Below, in pieces: positions 47,690 to 57,904 of a stretch of 64,000 nucleotides of DNA; position 1 is the first letter of the stretch; each line of letters opens with the position of its first letter. Made by a program: the position numbers and the translations under genes. The notes under the pieces were generated by a model. That model was not told the origin of the DNA. It saw only the letters and a program-made list of their open reading frames with translations, and did not search any database. Source of the stretch: an uncultured Pseudomonas sp. (GTDB lineage: Bacteria > Pseudomonadota > Gammaproteobacteria > Pseudomonadales > Pseudomonadaceae); assembly GCF_946886105.1 (NCBI RefSeq), contig NZ_CAMPHV010000001.1, positions 1 to 64,000 of the forward strand, read 5' to 3'.

Positions 47690-48964
47690 ATGTCTAAATT
47701 GATTAAATGGGGAATTCTTTCGCTATTGGCGATTGCGCTGTTGATCAAGTTGTCGCTCTGGTTGTCGGTGCGCTCGATCATGACCGATGCGGCCGACCGC
47801 ATGTCCTCGGTCATGACTATCCGTTACGGCGGTATCTCCTCTTCCTTCGATGGCCGTGTTGGGCTGGAGAAAGTCGAAATTTCCGTCCCGGCTATGCGCG
47901 ACAGTCTGCGCATCGAGCATGCCGAATTGAAGTTCAATGGTTTGGGCGAGTTGTTACGTTTTAAAGAACGTTTAGCCGAAGGCAAGTTTCCCGAGCAAAT
48001 GGCAGTGAGCCTCAAGGGCCTGGCCCTCGATGTCCATGGCCCCTTTATGCAGCAGTTATACGATACGCCGGCCGAGCGCAGTGTCTTCACTGCCATGAGC
48101 GAAGTGGTCTGCGGCAAGGTCCGCACCATCGGCACCGTGGAACTGTTGGATATGGGTTACCGCACCTTCGAAACCGATGGCGAATTTTCCTATCACTTTC
48201 AGCCGGGTGCGCAGCAGCTCACTTTTAACCTGACCTCCGACACCCGAGATATGGGCGAGATGCGGATGAGCTTGGCAGTGGCCAACATGTCGGAGAGGCC
48301 CGGCGACCTGCGGGCCAATCCGCCAAGGATCCAGCGGATAACCGTCGAGATCGGCGACAACCAGTATCAGCGTAAGGTGCAGGACTACTGTTCCGGCAAG
48401 CAAAGCATGGATCGCGAGTCCTATTTGCAAGCCGCTGTGCAGCAGTTCGATAAGGTCTTTCGCAGTCAGCGTATAGCCTTGGATCAGCCTGTGCTGGATG
48501 CCTACGCGCGCTACCTTGACGACCCTCAATCGCTGCGCATCGAACTCAATCCGAGTGAAGGTTTGGTTTGGGACGGCTTGCAATTTTATGAGGCCGATGG
48601 TGTTCTGGCCTTGTTACGCCCAGTGGTGCTGGTCAATCAGCAAGTGGTCGAGCCGCTCGGGTTTACCTGGGTCGATCCGAATAAACATTCGGCGACCGAT
48701 ATTGCCGAAGTAGCAAACGAGTTGACGTCTGATACGCTTGCCGTAGCGACGTCACGTGGACAAGAGGAGTTTGTCAGCGTGGCCAGCTTGGCGGATCATG
48801 TGGGTAAGCGCTTGCGCTTTATCACCCATGATGGCATGTACTACCAGGGCATGCTGACCCAGGTCGACAACGACAAGGCTTATATCAGTATCCAGGCGGG
48901 TAACGGCAGTGCGCAAATGTCCTTGCGTCTGGAAAAGATCGATCAAGTCAAAGTACGGTTTTGA
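47690..48964 (+). CDS. Membrane-anchored protein of unknown function
   Basis: 424 aa. One N-terminal helix (WGILSLLAIALLIKLSLWLSV) anchors a large outside domain of alternating beta-like segments (IRYGGISSSFDGRVGLEKVEISVPAM...). This beginning resembles DUF945/YdgA-like proteins but I cannot confirm it. The last 75 residues (EEFVSVASLADHVGKRLRFITHDGMYYQGMLTQVDNDKAYISIQ) look like a small separate SH3/Lsm-like barrel. GNAT gene follows after 17 bases. Confidence 0.7.
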   Translation: MSKLIKWGILSLLAIALLIKLSLWLSVRSIMTDAADRMSSVMTIRYGGISSSFDGRVGLEKVEISVPAMRDSLRIEHAELKFNGLGELLRFKERLAEGKFPEQMAVSLKGLALDVHGPFMQQLYDTPAERSVFTAMSEVVCGKVRTIGTVELLDMGYRTFETDGEFSYHFQPGAQQLTFNLTSDTRDMGEMRMSLAVANMSERPGDLRANPPRIQRITVEIGDNQYQRKVQDYCSGKQSMDRESYLQAAVQQFDKVFRSQRIALDQPVLDAYARYLDDPQSLRIELNPSEGLVWDGLQFYEADGVLALLRPVVLVNQQVVEPLGFTWVDPNKHSATDIAEVANELTSDTLAVATSRGQEEFVSVASLADHVGKRLRFITHDGMYYQGMLTQVDNDKAYISIQAGNGSAQMSLRLEKIDQVKVRF

Positions 48965-48981
48965 GCGTGAGAGGAATTGCA

Positions 48982-49266
48982 ATGAGCGAGGCGTTATCCA
49001 TTCACCATGATCTGGCTGGTCATCAATTTGAGACCACCATTGACGGTGATCGTGCCTACCTGGCCTATATGGACCTGGGTAAGCAGACCTTGGATATCTA
49101 CCGCACTTTCGTGCCCAACTCCTTGCGTGGTCGCGGTATCGCAGCGGCGCTGACCGAGCATGCTTTGCAGTATGCCGACCGTTTGGGCTACACGGTCATT
49201 CCTTCGTGTTCTTATGTCGAACGCTATATGGAGCGGCGTCAGCGTCACAGCGGCTTGCCAAGCTAG
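48982..49266 (+). CDS. Small GNAT-type acetyltransferase (YidJ-like)
   Basis: 94 aa, of the short GNAT group (COG2388): GDRAYLAYMDLGKQTLDIYRTFVPNSLRGRGIAAALTEHALQYADRLGYTVIPSCSYVERYMER. The RGRGIAAAL is the acetyl-CoA pyrophosphate loop and the SCSYV strand is typical. Substrate unknown. ATG 48982 with GAGAGGAATT is preferred to a TTG at 48961. It ends near a bidirectional terminator shared with the DAHP synthase gene. Confidence 0.85.
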   Translation: MSEALSIHHDLAGHQFETTIDGDRAYLAYMDLGKQTLDIYRTFVPNSLRGRGIAAALTEHALQYADRLGYTVIPSCSYVERYMERRQRHSGLPS

Positions 49267-49292
49267 TCGCCGCTGCGAAAACCTCGACCCAA

Positions 49293-49324
49293 TAAAAAAC
49301 GCCGGGCATTTGCCCGGCGTTTTC
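49293..49324. terminator. Bidirectional terminator between GNAT gene and DAHP synthase
   Basis: An 11-bp perfect stem (AACGCCGGGCA/TGCCCGGCGTT) with a two-base loop; A-rich on the left and T-rich on the right, so it serves both convergent genes. Confidence 0.88.
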
Positions 49325-49337
49325 ATGTGCGTTGGCT

Positions 49338-50414
49338 TTAGCCGCGGCGCCGCTTTGGCAATACATCCTTGAGTTTGGCGTGCATGCTGCGCAGGGTTTT
49401 TTCGGTGCTCTCCCAGTCGATGCAGGCGTCGGTGACGGAAACGCCGTATTTCAGCTGATCGAGGTTTTTCGGGATCGATTGGTTGCCCCAGCCCAAGTGG
49501 CTTTCGACCATCAAGCCGACGATCGATTGATTGCCTTCGAGAATCTGGTTGGCGACATTCTCCATTACCAGCGGTTGCAGAGCCGGATCCTTGTTGGAGT
49601 TGGCGTGGCTGCAGTCGACCATGATGTTCGGGCGGATGCCGGCTTTGGTCAGTTCCTGCTCGCAAACGGCAACGCTGACCGAGTCGTAGTTCGGTTTGCC
49701 GTTACCGCCGCGCAACACCACATGGCCATAGGCGTTGCCCTTGGTGGTGACGATGGAGACGCCGCCTTCCTGGTTGATGCCGAGAAAACGGTGAGGGCTG
49801 GAGACCGATTGCAGCGCGTTGATCGCCACGGTCAGGCCGCCATCGGTGCCGTTCTTGAAACCGACGGCCGAGGACAAGCCGGAGGCCATTTCGCGGTGTG
49901 TTTGCGATTCGGTGGTGCGTGCACCGATCGCCGACCAACTGATCAGGTCCTGCAGGTATTGCGGGGAAATCGGATCGAGCGCCTCGGTGGCGGTCGGCAG
50001 GCCCATTTCCGCGAGGTCGCGCAGCAATTGGCGGCCGATATGCAGGCCATCCTGGATTTTGAACGAGTCGTCCAGGTAAGGGTCGTTGATCAGGCCTTTC
50101 CAGCCCACGGTGGTGCGCGGCTTCTCGAAGTACACGCGCATCACCAGGTAGAGGCTATCGGAGACTTCCGCGGCGAGCACCTTGAGGCGTTCGGCATACT
50201 CGTGGGCCGCTTTGATATCGTGGATCGAGCAGGGGCCGACCACGACGAACAGGCGGTGGTCTTTGCCATCGAGAATATTGCGGATCACCTCACGGCCTTC
50301 GGCCACGGTGTGCAGTGCGGTTTCGGTCAGCGGGATTTCACGCTTGAGCTGCGCCGGGGTGATCAGGGTTTCGTTGCAGGCAACGTTAAGGTCGTCGATC
50401 GGTAAATCAGCCAT
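49338..50414 (-). CDS. DAHP synthase, class I (AroG-like)
   Basis: Joins phosphoenolpyruvate and erythrose 4-phosphate, the first shikimate step. 358 aa. VVGPCSIHD, PRTTVGWKGLINDP, SWSAIGARTTESQ, GFKNGTDG and VDCSHANSNK are conserved substrate and metal-site motifs of the AroF/G/H type, so feedback control by an aromatic amino acid is expected; which one cannot be told. ATG 50414 (MADLP) is preferred from family alignment in memory; ATG 50426 is possible. Divergent neighbours are separate. Confidence 0.93.
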   Translation of the reverse strand: MADLPIDDLNVACNETLITPAQLKREIPLTETALHTVAEGREVIRNILDGKDHRLFVVVGPCSIHDIKAAHEYAERLKVLAAEVSDSLYLVMRVYFEKPRTTVGWKGLINDPYLDDSFKIQDGLHIGRQLLRDLAEMGLPTATEALDPISPQYLQDLISWSAIGARTTESQTHREMASGLSSAVGFKNGTDGGLTVAINALQSVSSPHRFLGINQEGGVSIVTTKGNAYGHVVLRGGNGKPNYDSVSVAVCEQELTKAGIRPNIMVDCSHANSNKDPALQPLVMENVANQILEGNQSIVGLMVESHLGWGNQSIPKNLDQLKYGVSVTDACIDWESTEKTLRSMHAKLKDVLPKRRRG

Positions 50415-50588
50415 CGTGCTTTTCATCGGTTCAGTCGTCAGGTCACGGGTGCCGGCCGCCAGCGTTCCCCGTGTGGCGGAGCACAGCATTATGGGCACAA
50501 CGGGGAAGCCGAACCTTAGCGCGTTAAGGGCTGGCTAGACAATGGGGAGGGCGTGGTAAATCAAGTGGATATGGCGATTGGCGAGCCG

Positions 50589-51008
50589 TCAGCTGAAGCT
50601 GGCCTGAGAAAATTCGGCGGCATGCTGCGCGATCCATTCCCGGGCGGCGGCTTCTATCGGCAGCTGTTCCCCCAGTTCCTGCTCGCGCTGCAGGCGGTAA
50701 TGTTCGATTTGGCAAACCTGTTCGACCATGCGCGCGCGAAATAGCGTGTCTTCATCGATAAAGGCCACGCCGACCAGGTAGTGATCGGTCTCTTTGCGGC
50801 ACCATGCCACTATCCCCGGATAGCATGCCTGCTTGCCGAAAAGCGGTATACGCAGGTCGACCTCGCTGCCGTCGATAAAGCTGCACTGAGACATGCACGC
50901 CACACCGCCGAGGCTGATATTGTTCAATTGTTGCCGGGGAATGCTTGCTTGTTTACGCAGTACTAATTCCACGGGCATATCGCTGGGATGACGCAAGAAA
51001 CGACGCAT
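50589..51008 (-). CDS. PilZ-domain c-di-GMP-binding protein
   Basis: 139 aa, single PilZ domain. RRFLRHP near the start gives RxxxR, and NNISLGGVAC gives (D/N)xSxxG, both needed for cyclic di-GMP binding; FGKQACYPGIVAWCRKE and VGVAFIDED continue the barrel. Likely a cytoplasmic effector for motility or exopolysaccharide. No target gene is next to it. The 315 bases before it (51009-51323) hold its own promoter region and that of the next gene, and nothing else I recognise. Confidence 0.87.
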   Translation of the reverse strand: MRRFLRHPSDMPVELVLRKQASIPRQQLNNISLGGVACMSQCSFIDGSEVDLRIPLFGKQACYPGIVAWCRKETDHYLVGVAFIDEDTLFRARMVEQVCQIEHYRLQREQELGEQLPIEAAAREWIAQHAAEFSQASFS

Positions 51009-51323
51009 GACTACCGACTCCCAATGACATCAAAACGATATCACTACTGACAGTATAGCGGTTGAACAGAAATTGACAGCGCTTGCCGCGGCCCAAGTAC
51101 GCCAGGCACTCTTGCCTCTGACTGATGCATAGCCCGCGCCAATTTTATTGAGTGGGCGCGCATGCGCTCTGCCGGCAGCATGAGCGGTCGGTAGCGATGG
51201 GCGGGTCGTCCGTATGCACGACGGCAGTGGTCAAATTTACGGCGCTGTACCTCAGGTTCGCGCCACCTATGCGATTGATGCCAGGGCGCGGCAATGGCCC
51301 CGCCTGGTTAAGGAGCTTTTCAG
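51009..51323. other. Intergenic region, no gene seen
   Basis: Separates the divergent PilZ and ketopantoate reductase-like genes. It contains an AAGGAG site (51310-51315) for the latter. A 59-codon frame from 51214 overlaps the next gene and has no ribosome site, so it is not called. Confidence 0.5.
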
Positions 51324-52283
51324 ATGCCCGTGTCTCAACGTCCGCGTATCGGCATTATCGGTACGGGTGCCATTGGCGGCTTTTATGGGGTAATGCTGGC
51401 GCGTGCCGGATTCGATGTGCATTTCTTGCTGCGCAGCGAATACGCCGCGGTCGTCGAACAGGGCTTGACGCTCAATAGCAGCGTGCATGGCAGTTTGCAT
51501 CTGGCAGACGTCAATGCCTATCGGTCGGCGGCGGATATGCCGTCCTGCGATTGGCTGTTGGTCGGCGCGAAAACCACCAGCAATGTCGATCTCGCGCCTG
51601 CGATCATCCAGGCCGCGGCTCCGGGAGCGAAGGTGCTGTTGTTGCAAAACGGCTTGGCGGTCGAAGAGGCGTTGCGGCCGCTGTTGCCCGACTCGCTACA
51701 CCTGCTGGGCGGGCTGTGCTTTATCTGCGTCCACCGTGCGGCGCCCGGGGTGATCGAGCATCAGGCGTATGGTGGCGTCAATCTGGGTTATCACTCGGGG
51801 CCCGCGCAGGATCCTGCGACCCGCTCGCACCTGCTCGCAGAGGGTGCGCAGATGTTTGAAGAAGCGGGCCTGGACTCCACTGCCATGGCCGACTTGCAGC
51901 AGGCGCGCTGGCAGAAGCTGGTGTGGAACGTGCCCTATAACGGTTTATCGGTGCTGCTCGATGCGGACACCAGCGCCTTGATGGGCAATGCCGATAGCCG
52001 TGCGTTGATCGAGGCGCTGATGCAGGAAGTGGTCGAAGGCGCTGCCGCTTGTGGCTATCAGTTGCCATCGGGTTACGCCGCCAAGCTTTTGGCGGCGACC
52101 GATCGCATGCCCGACTACCTGCCGAGCATGTATCACGATTTCGCCCAGCGGCGTCCCCTCGAATTGCAGGCGATCTATGCCGCGCCGCTGGCCGCTGCCG
52201 CGCAAGCGGGTTGCCAGTTGCCGCGGATGCAAGCCTTGCATCAAGCGTTGCGTTTTCTCGATCAGCGTCATCAATCAGCCTGA
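51324..52283 (+). CDS. Ketopantoate reductase-like protein (PanE/ApbA family)
   Basis: 319 aa. GIIGTGAIGGFYGVMLARAG is the NADPH-binding loop; GAKTTSN and KLVWNVPYNGLSVLLD carry the conserved Lys and Asn of the family. It may make pantoate from ketopantoate, but several paralogues of this family have other substrates, so panE is not assigned. The ribosome site AAGGAG is strong. A 5'-nucleotidase gene follows after seven bases, probably in one transcript. Confidence 0.8.
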   Translation: MPVSQRPRIGIIGTGAIGGFYGVMLARAGFDVHFLLRSEYAAVVEQGLTLNSSVHGSLHLADVNAYRSAADMPSCDWLLVGAKTTSNVDLAPAIIQAAAPGAKVLLLQNGLAVEEALRPLLPDSLHLLGGLCFICVHRAAPGVIEHQAYGGVNLGYHSGPAQDPATRSHLLAEGAQMFEEAGLDSTAMADLQQARWQKLVWNVPYNGLSVLLDADTSALMGNADSRALIEALMQEVVEGAAACGYQLPSGYAAKLLAATDRMPDYLPSMYHDFAQRRPLELQAIYAAPLAAAAQAGCQLPRMQALHQALRFLDQRHQSA

Positions 52284-52290
52284 GGTCAGC

Positions 52291-53196
52291 ATGAGCAAGG
52301 GATTGGGCGACAAGTTGGTGTTGGCGATTTCTTCGCGGGCATTGTTCGATTTGCGGGAGAGCCACCTCGTCTACGAGACCCAGGGCGTCGAGGCCTACCG
52401 TCAATACCAGATCGAGCATGAGGACGAGATCCTGATGCCCGGCGATGCTTTTCCCTTGGTCGAGAAGTTATTGGGTCTGAACGCCGAGTTGGGGCAGCCG
52501 CGCGTGGAAGTGATACTGGTTTCGCGCAATAGCGCCGACACCGGTTTGCGCGCATTCAATTCGATCCAGCACTACGGTCTGGGCATCTCGCGCGCGGCCT
52601 TTGTCGGCGGGCGCAGTCCCGACCCATATCTTGCAGCCTTCGGTTGTCATCTGTTCCTCTCCACCCATGCCGAAGACGTGCGCAGCGCGTTGCGCTCGGG
52701 GTTCGGTGCGGCCACCATCCTTTCCGGTGGCGCGCAGCGGGCGGCGAGCACCGAGTTGCGGATCGCCTTCGACGGCGACGCGGTGCTGTTCTCCGACGAA
52801 TCCGAGCGGGTTTATCAGCAAGCCGGCCTGGAGGCCTTTCAGAGCCATGAACGCGAATCGGCCCGCCAATTGCTAGGCGGCGGACCGTTCAAGCCGTTTC
52901 TCGCGGCCTTGCATCGCTTGCAGCAGGAATTTCCCGAAGACGCTTGTCCAATTCGTACCGCACTGGTCACGGCGCGTTCGGCGCCGGCCCATGAGCGGGT
53001 GATCCGTACCCTGCGCGAATGGAATATTCGCTTGGACGAATCCTTCTTCCTCGGCGGCTTGGAGAAGGCCGCGATCCTGGAAACCTTTGGTGCAGACGTA
53101 TTTTTCGACGACCAGACGGGCCACTGCGAGAAAGCCTGCGGGGTGGTGACGACCGGGCATGTGCCGCACGGCATCAGCAATGAACCGCTGCTGTAA
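52291..53196 (+). CDS. 5'-nucleotidase, cytosolic IA-like (PF06189)
   Basis: 301 aa. LVLAISSRALFDLRESH at the start and the run VILVSRNSADTGLRAFNSIQHYGLGISRAAFVGG are distinctive of the 5'-nucleotidase family related to the vertebrate NT5C1 enzymes; RIAFDGDAVLFSDESE has the HAD-like DxD. It should remove phosphate from nucleoside monophosphates in the cytoplasm. ATG 52291 has GAGG upstream; the open frame back to 52051 belongs to the preceding gene's shadow. Confidence 0.87.
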   Translation: MSKGLGDKLVLAISSRALFDLRESHLVYETQGVEAYRQYQIEHEDEILMPGDAFPLVEKLLGLNAELGQPRVEVILVSRNSADTGLRAFNSIQHYGLGISRAAFVGGRSPDPYLAAFGCHLFLSTHAEDVRSALRSGFGAATILSGGAQRAASTELRIAFDGDAVLFSDESERVYQQAGLEAFQSHERESARQLLGGGPFKPFLAALHRLQQEFPEDACPIRTALVTARSAPAHERVIRTLREWNIRLDESFFLGGLEKAAILETFGADVFFDDQTGHCEKACGVVTTGHVPHGISNEPLL

Positions 53197-53306
53197 TTGG
53201 CGATCAGCTATATATCCTTTGGTCCTAAATGGCGGTGTTTTTGTTGACTTTTTGCAGGTGCTGCTAAGCTCAGAGTAGACCGCCAGCAGGCTGTCGAGGA
53301 GGGCCC

Positions 53307-53807
53307 ATGATTCGCTCGATTCTCTATGCCACCGATTTAGGTCTTTATTCGCCCTATGTGCTTCAACATGCATTGTCGTTGGCCCGAGCGTTCAACGCCG
53401 GCTTGTATGTGGTGCATGCCGTCGAGCCCATGGGCCTGTTCGCCGAATCGGTGTTGCAAACCTATCTGGATGAAGAACGCTTGCAAGAGTTACGCAGTAA
53501 AGGCTTGAGTACGGTGATGGCGAGCATCGAACAGAGGGTGCTCGAAGGTTTCAGCGACGAATTGGGTGAAACCCTGCACGAGCGCGACCTGATTCGTGCG
53601 GTGAGAGTGGTGCACGGGGACCCACCAGTAGCGATTCTCGAAGAAGCGCAGAAACTTGGGGTGGATCTGCTAGTCGTAGGTAGTCACAGTCATGGCACCG
53701 AATTGGATATTCCATTGGGGCGCACGGCTGGTCGCTTGGTTCAATTGTCCGAAGTGCCTGTGTATTTGGTGCCGATGCTCCAGCACCGCAGTCGCGGCGA
53801 GCTTTGA
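53307..53807 (+). CDS. Universal stress protein, UspA family
   Basis: 166 aa, one Usp domain. SILYATDLGLYSPYVLQHALSLARAFNAGLYVVHAVEP is the first strand and helix, and LVVGSHSHGTELDIPLGRTAGRLVQLSEVPVYLVP holds the G-2x-G-9x-G(S/T) ATP-binding stretch in a near-canonical form. It may bind ATP. Strong GAGGAGGG ribosome site. Convergent or operon partners are absent; cysB follows on the same strand after 112 bases. Confidence 0.88.
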   Translation: MIRSILYATDLGLYSPYVLQHALSLARAFNAGLYVVHAVEPMGLFAESVLQTYLDEERLQELRSKGLSTVMASIEQRVLEGFSDELGETLHERDLIRAVRVVHGDPPVAILEEAQKLGVDLLVVGSHSHGTELDIPLGRTAGRLVQLSEVPVYLVPMLQHRSRGEL

Positions 53808-53853
53808 ATCGTGCGATGGAGTATAAGAACAATTCGTCTAGATTTAATCGCTA

Positions 53854-53869
53854 AACCATAAATATGGTT
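53854..53869. promoter_or_regulatory. Inverted repeat upstream of cysB
   Basis: AACCAT-AAAT-ATGGTT, six-base arms, 51 bases before the cysB ATG in an AT-rich patch. It could be an autoregulatory CysB site, but CysB sites are loosely defined. Confidence 0.3.
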
Positions 53870-53910
53870 ATATGACCAATCGTCGATTGAACGATTGCCC
53901 ATCGGTTTGA

Positions 53911-54894
<984 letters not shown>

Positions 54895-54910
54895 GCTCGT
54901 GCGACGAACA

Positions 54911-54943
54911 TGAAAAAGCCCGGTAATTAGCCGGGCTTTTTCA
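54911..54943. terminator. Bidirectional terminator between cysB and cysH
   Basis: AAAAAGCCCGG pairs with CCGGGCTTTTT; A-tract on one side and T-tract on the other serve both convergent genes. Confidence 0.88.
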
Positions 54944-54967
54944 TGCTTGGACGCACTGCATGAGTAT

Positions 54968-55702
54968 TCAGATTTTCGCGATCAGGTTGCCGGCATGTAG
55001 GCCGCATTCCTTTTGCGTGGCTTCTTCCCACCACCAGCGGCCTTCGCGTTCGTGCTGGTTCGGTAGCACCGGGCGGGTGCATGGCTCGCAACCGATGCTG
55101 ATGAAACCGCGCTCGTGCAGCGGGTTATAGGGCAGCTCGAGCATACGGATATAGGCCCAAACCTCTTCGCTGCTCATCTGCGCCAGCGGGTTGAATTTGT
55201 ACAGCGGCCGTTCCGGCGTCGAGAACGCGCCGTCGATTTCCAGTACCGCGACCTGGCTGCGGGTGCCGGGGCTCTGATCGCGGCGCTGGCCGGTGGCCCA
55301 GGCGCTGACGGTGCTCAGTTTGCCGCGCAAGGGGGCGGTTTTGCGAATCCCACAGCACTCGCCGTGGCCGTCTTTGTAGAAGCTGAACAGGCCTTTTTCC
55401 TTGACCATGGCCTGCAGCGCCGCGGCGTCGGGGGAGAGCACCTCGATGGCGATGCCGTAGTGCTCGCGCACCTGTTCGATAAAGCGGTAGGTCTCCGGGT
55501 GCAGGCGCCCGGTATCGAGGCTGAACACTTTGACGTTCTTGTTCAGTTTCCAGGCCATATCGACCAGCACCACATCTTCGGCACCACTGAAGGAAATCCA
55601 CAGGTCGTCGCCAAAATGCTCGAAGGCGAGTTTGAGAATATCCTGGGGCGATTTGCTGGCGTAACTGGCGGCCAGCTCGGCTACATCTAAGGGAAGGCTC
55701 AT
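54968..55702 (-). CDS. cysH: Adenylylsulphate (APS) reductase, iron-sulphur type
   Basis: 244 aa. Reduces adenylylsulphate to sulphite with thioredoxin. Cys116-Cys117 (GECCGIRK) and Cys205/Cys208 (GCEPCTRP) bind the [4Fe-4S] cluster that marks APS reductases apart from PAPS reductases; Cys233 in KECGLHAGN is the catalytic residue. [10 protein letters not shown] and [11 protein letters not shown] form the nucleotide site. A candidate -10 TACTAT at 55754-55749 with a poor -35 upstream fits activator-dependent control by CysB. Confidence 0.95.
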   Translation of the reverse strand: MSLPLDVAELAASYASKSPQDILKLAFEHFGDDLWISFSGAEDVVLVDMAWKLNKNVKVFSLDTGRLHPETYRFIEQVREHYGIAIEVLSPDAAALQAMVKEKGLFSFYKDGHGECCGIRKTAPLRGKLSTVSAWATGQRRDQSPGTRSQVAVLEIDGAFSTPERPLYKFNPLAQMSSEEVWAYIRMLELPYNPLHERGFISIGCEPCTRPVLPNQHEREGRWWWEEATQKECGLHAGNLIAKI

Positions 55703-55890
55703 CGGGCTATATCCTGCTTTATGTGGCGCTTTGCGCTCTGTGGGCGGGATAGTAGCAAATACATCTTATGCGGCTAAATAACGAAGTTCCAAGGCAACCC
55801 ATAGCTTTGGGTATAAGCGGTGCGTTGCGCCACCGTGGGCGAGCGGCTAGAGTGCCGCCTTCTTTTTCAGTCGAACTCTAGGAGTGTCCT

Positions 55891-56508
55891 GTGGAAATCG
55901 CATGTCTCGATTTGGAAGGCGTTTTGGTCCCGGAAATCTGGATCGCCTTCGCGGAAAAAACCGGCATCGAATCGCTGAAAGCGACCACTCGGGATATTCC
56001 TGATTACGACGTGTTGATGCAGCAGCGTCTGCGCATTCTCGACGAGCACGGTTTGAAGCTGGCCGATATTCAAGAGGTGATCGCCACCCTCAAGCCGCTG
56101 GACGGCGCCGTGGAGTTCGTCGACTGGCTGCGCGAGCGCTTTCAGGTGGTGATCCTTTCCGACACTTTCTATGAGTTCTCCCAGCCGCTGATGCGCCAAC
56201 TGGGTTTCCCGACGCTGCTCTGCCACAAGCTGATCACCGATGAAAGCAACCGCGTGGTCAGCTACCAACTGCGCCAGAAAGACCCCAAGCGTCAATCGGT
56301 GATCGCGTTCAAGAGCCTGTACTACCGGGTAATCGCCGCCGGCGACTCATACAACGACACCACCATGCTCAGCGAGGCCCACGCCGGCATCCTGTTCCAC
56401 GCCCCGGACAACGTGATTCGCGAGTTCCCGCAGTTCCCGGCGGTGCACACCTACGAAGATCTCAAGCGCGAGTTCCTCAAGGCGTCTAATCGCCAACTGA
56501 GCCTGTAA
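55891..56508 (+). CDS. thrH: Phosphoserine phosphatase/homoserine kinase ThrH
   Basis: 205 aa HAD-family enzyme. The opening CLDLEGVLVPEIW has the nucleophile Asp and acid Glu in place of the usual second Asp, as in Pseudomonas ThrH; ILSDTFYEFS, KSLYYRVIAAGDSYNDTTML complete the site. It dephosphorylates phosphoserine and can transfer phosphate to homoserine. GTG start at 55891 with TAGGAG seven bases upstream. The bidirectional terminator after it is shared with pabB. Confidence 0.95.
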   Translation: MEIACLDLEGVLVPEIWIAFAEKTGIESLKATTRDIPDYDVLMQQRLRILDEHGLKLADIQEVIATLKPLDGAVEFVDWLRERFQVVILSDTFYEFSQPLMRQLGFPTLLCHKLITDESNRVVSYQLRQKDPKRQSVIAFKSLYYRVIAAGDSYNDTTMLSEAHAGILFHAPDNVIREFPQFPAVHTYEDLKREFLKASNRQLSL

Positions 56509-56524
56509 AGGCTCGGCGCAATCG

Positions 56525-56554
56525 AAAAGGCCCACTTTCCAGGTGGGCCTTTTT
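56525..56554. terminator. Bidirectional terminator between thrH and pabB
   Basis: AAAAGGCCCAC pairs with GTGGGCCTTTT across a short loop, with T run on the plus strand and A run in front, so it acts for both convergent genes. Confidence 0.88.
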
Positions 56555-56557
56555 GCA

Positions 56558-57904
56558 TCAGTTGCAGAACCGCTCCAGCGTCTCCAGCAGCACCTTCACC
56601 TTGGTGATGGACTCCTGGTATTCCGCTTGCCAGTCCGAGTCCGCGACTATTCCGCCACCGCCCCAGCAACTGAGCTGGCCGTCCTTGGCCAATAGGCTGC
56701 GGATGGCGATCGAGCTGTCCATTTCGCCGCGCACGTCCAGGTACAGCAACGAGCCACAATAGAGCGCCCGGCGCGTGGGTTCCAGCTCGTCGATGATCTG
56801 CATGGCGCGGATCTTCGGCGCGCCGGTGATCGAGCCGCCGGGAAAGCTGCCGGCGATCAGGTCCAGGGGATCTTTGCCCGGGGCCAGTTTTCCGGTTACC
56901 GAGCTGACCAGGTGGTGGACATTTGGATAACTCTCCAGGGCGAACAACTCGGGTACGCGCACCGAGCCGATGGCGCAGCTGCGTCCCAGATCGTTGCGCA
57001 GCAAATCGACGATCATCAGGTTTTCCGCGCGATCCTTCAGGCTGCTCAGCAGATCGTCGGCGTAGTCGGCGTCGCGCGCAGGGTCGCTGTCGCGCGGTCG
57101 GGTGCCTTTGATCGGGCGGGTTTCCACCTGGCCGCGGCTGACCTGCAGAAAGCGTTCGGGCGATAGGCTGATGATCGCGCCGTCGGGCAATGCCTGGTAG
57201 CCGGAAAACGGCGTGGGGCAGGCGGCGCGCAAGGCCTGATAGGCCGTCCATGGATCGCCCCGGTAGGGGGCCCGGAAGCGTTGGGAGAAATTCACCTGGT
57301 AGCAGTCGCCGGCCTGGATATAGGCCTGGATGCGCTCGAGGGCTTGGCGGTAACAGTCGGCATCGAGATCGGCGCGAAAAGCCTCGAGCAATTCGAACGG
57401 TTGAGCGGCGCTCGGCTGTACCCGCTCGAACAATGTGCGCAGACGCTCGCGTTCAGCCTCGTCGAGCCGGGGGTGGAACAGCAGTTGGCTGGTACCCAGC
57501 AGGTGGTCGCTGATCAAGGCCCAGGGGTACAGGCCGAAGCGTGCATCGGCCAAGTCCAGGTCGTCGATGGCCGTTTGTGGCAGATGCTCCAGGCGGCGGC
57601 CGAAGTCGTAGCCCAGATAGCCGATCAAACCGCCGGCAAAGGGCAACTCGACGCCGGCTGGCGTTTCGGCTTCGCCCAGCTCATTCAGGCTGACGCGCAG
57701 GCGTTGGAGAAAGTCCGTCCCCGTTTCGTCCTGCTCAGGCGTCAGTTCAGCCAGGGGCCAGGCGCTGATCAGGTCATAGCGGCCACGTTGTGCGGCCGGG
57801 CGCCCCGCGTCCAGCAGGACCGCGCCGGGTGCGCGACTGACGGCGCCGAAGTAGAAGCCGGGATCGGCACGATAAGGCAGCGGGTGTATGGAGCAAATAG
57901 GCAT
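56558..57904 (-). CDS. pabB: Aminodeoxychorismate synthase component I
   Basis: Adds ammonia from PabA to chorismate to give 4-amino-4-deoxychorismate, for folate. 448 aa, chorismate-binding family. The motif RPIKGTRPRD has the Lys that marks PabB; TrpE has Ala there. RNDLGRSCAIGSV, SFPGGSITGAPK and the end YQESITKVKVLLETLE are also typical. The start at 57904 (MPICSIHPLPY) is best by comparison; the frame is open to 58090. Divergent from the LuxR pair. Confidence 0.92.
   Translation of the reverse strand: MPICSIHPLPYRADPGFYFGAVSRAPGAVLLDAGRPAAQRGRYDLISAWPLAELTPEQDETGTDFLQRLRVSLNELGEAETPAGVELPFAGGLIGYLGYDFGRRLEHLPQTAIDDLDLADARFGLYPWALISDHLLGTSQLLFHPRLDEAERERLRTLFERVQPSAAQPFELLEAFRADLDADCYRQALERIQAYIQAGDCYQVNFSQRFRAPYRGDPWTAYQALRAACPTPFSGYQALPDGAIISLSPERFLQVSRGQVETRPIKGTRPRDSDPARDADYADDLLSSLKDRAENLMIVDLLRNDLGRSCAIGSVRVPELFALESYPNVHHLVSSVTGKLAPGKDPLDLIAGSFPGGSITGAPKIRAMQIIDELEPTRRALYCGSLLYLDVRGEMDSSIAIRSLLAKDGQLSCWGGGGIVADSDWQAEYQESITKVKVLLETLERFCN

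Noticed and set aside
49332..50405. 357-codon frame antisense to DAHP synthase
   Set aside because: Shadow of a conserved gene; no ribosome site or domain.
51214..51393. 59-codon frame overlapping the ketopantoate reductase-like gene
   Set aside because: No ribosome site, and half of it lies inside a real gene in another frame.
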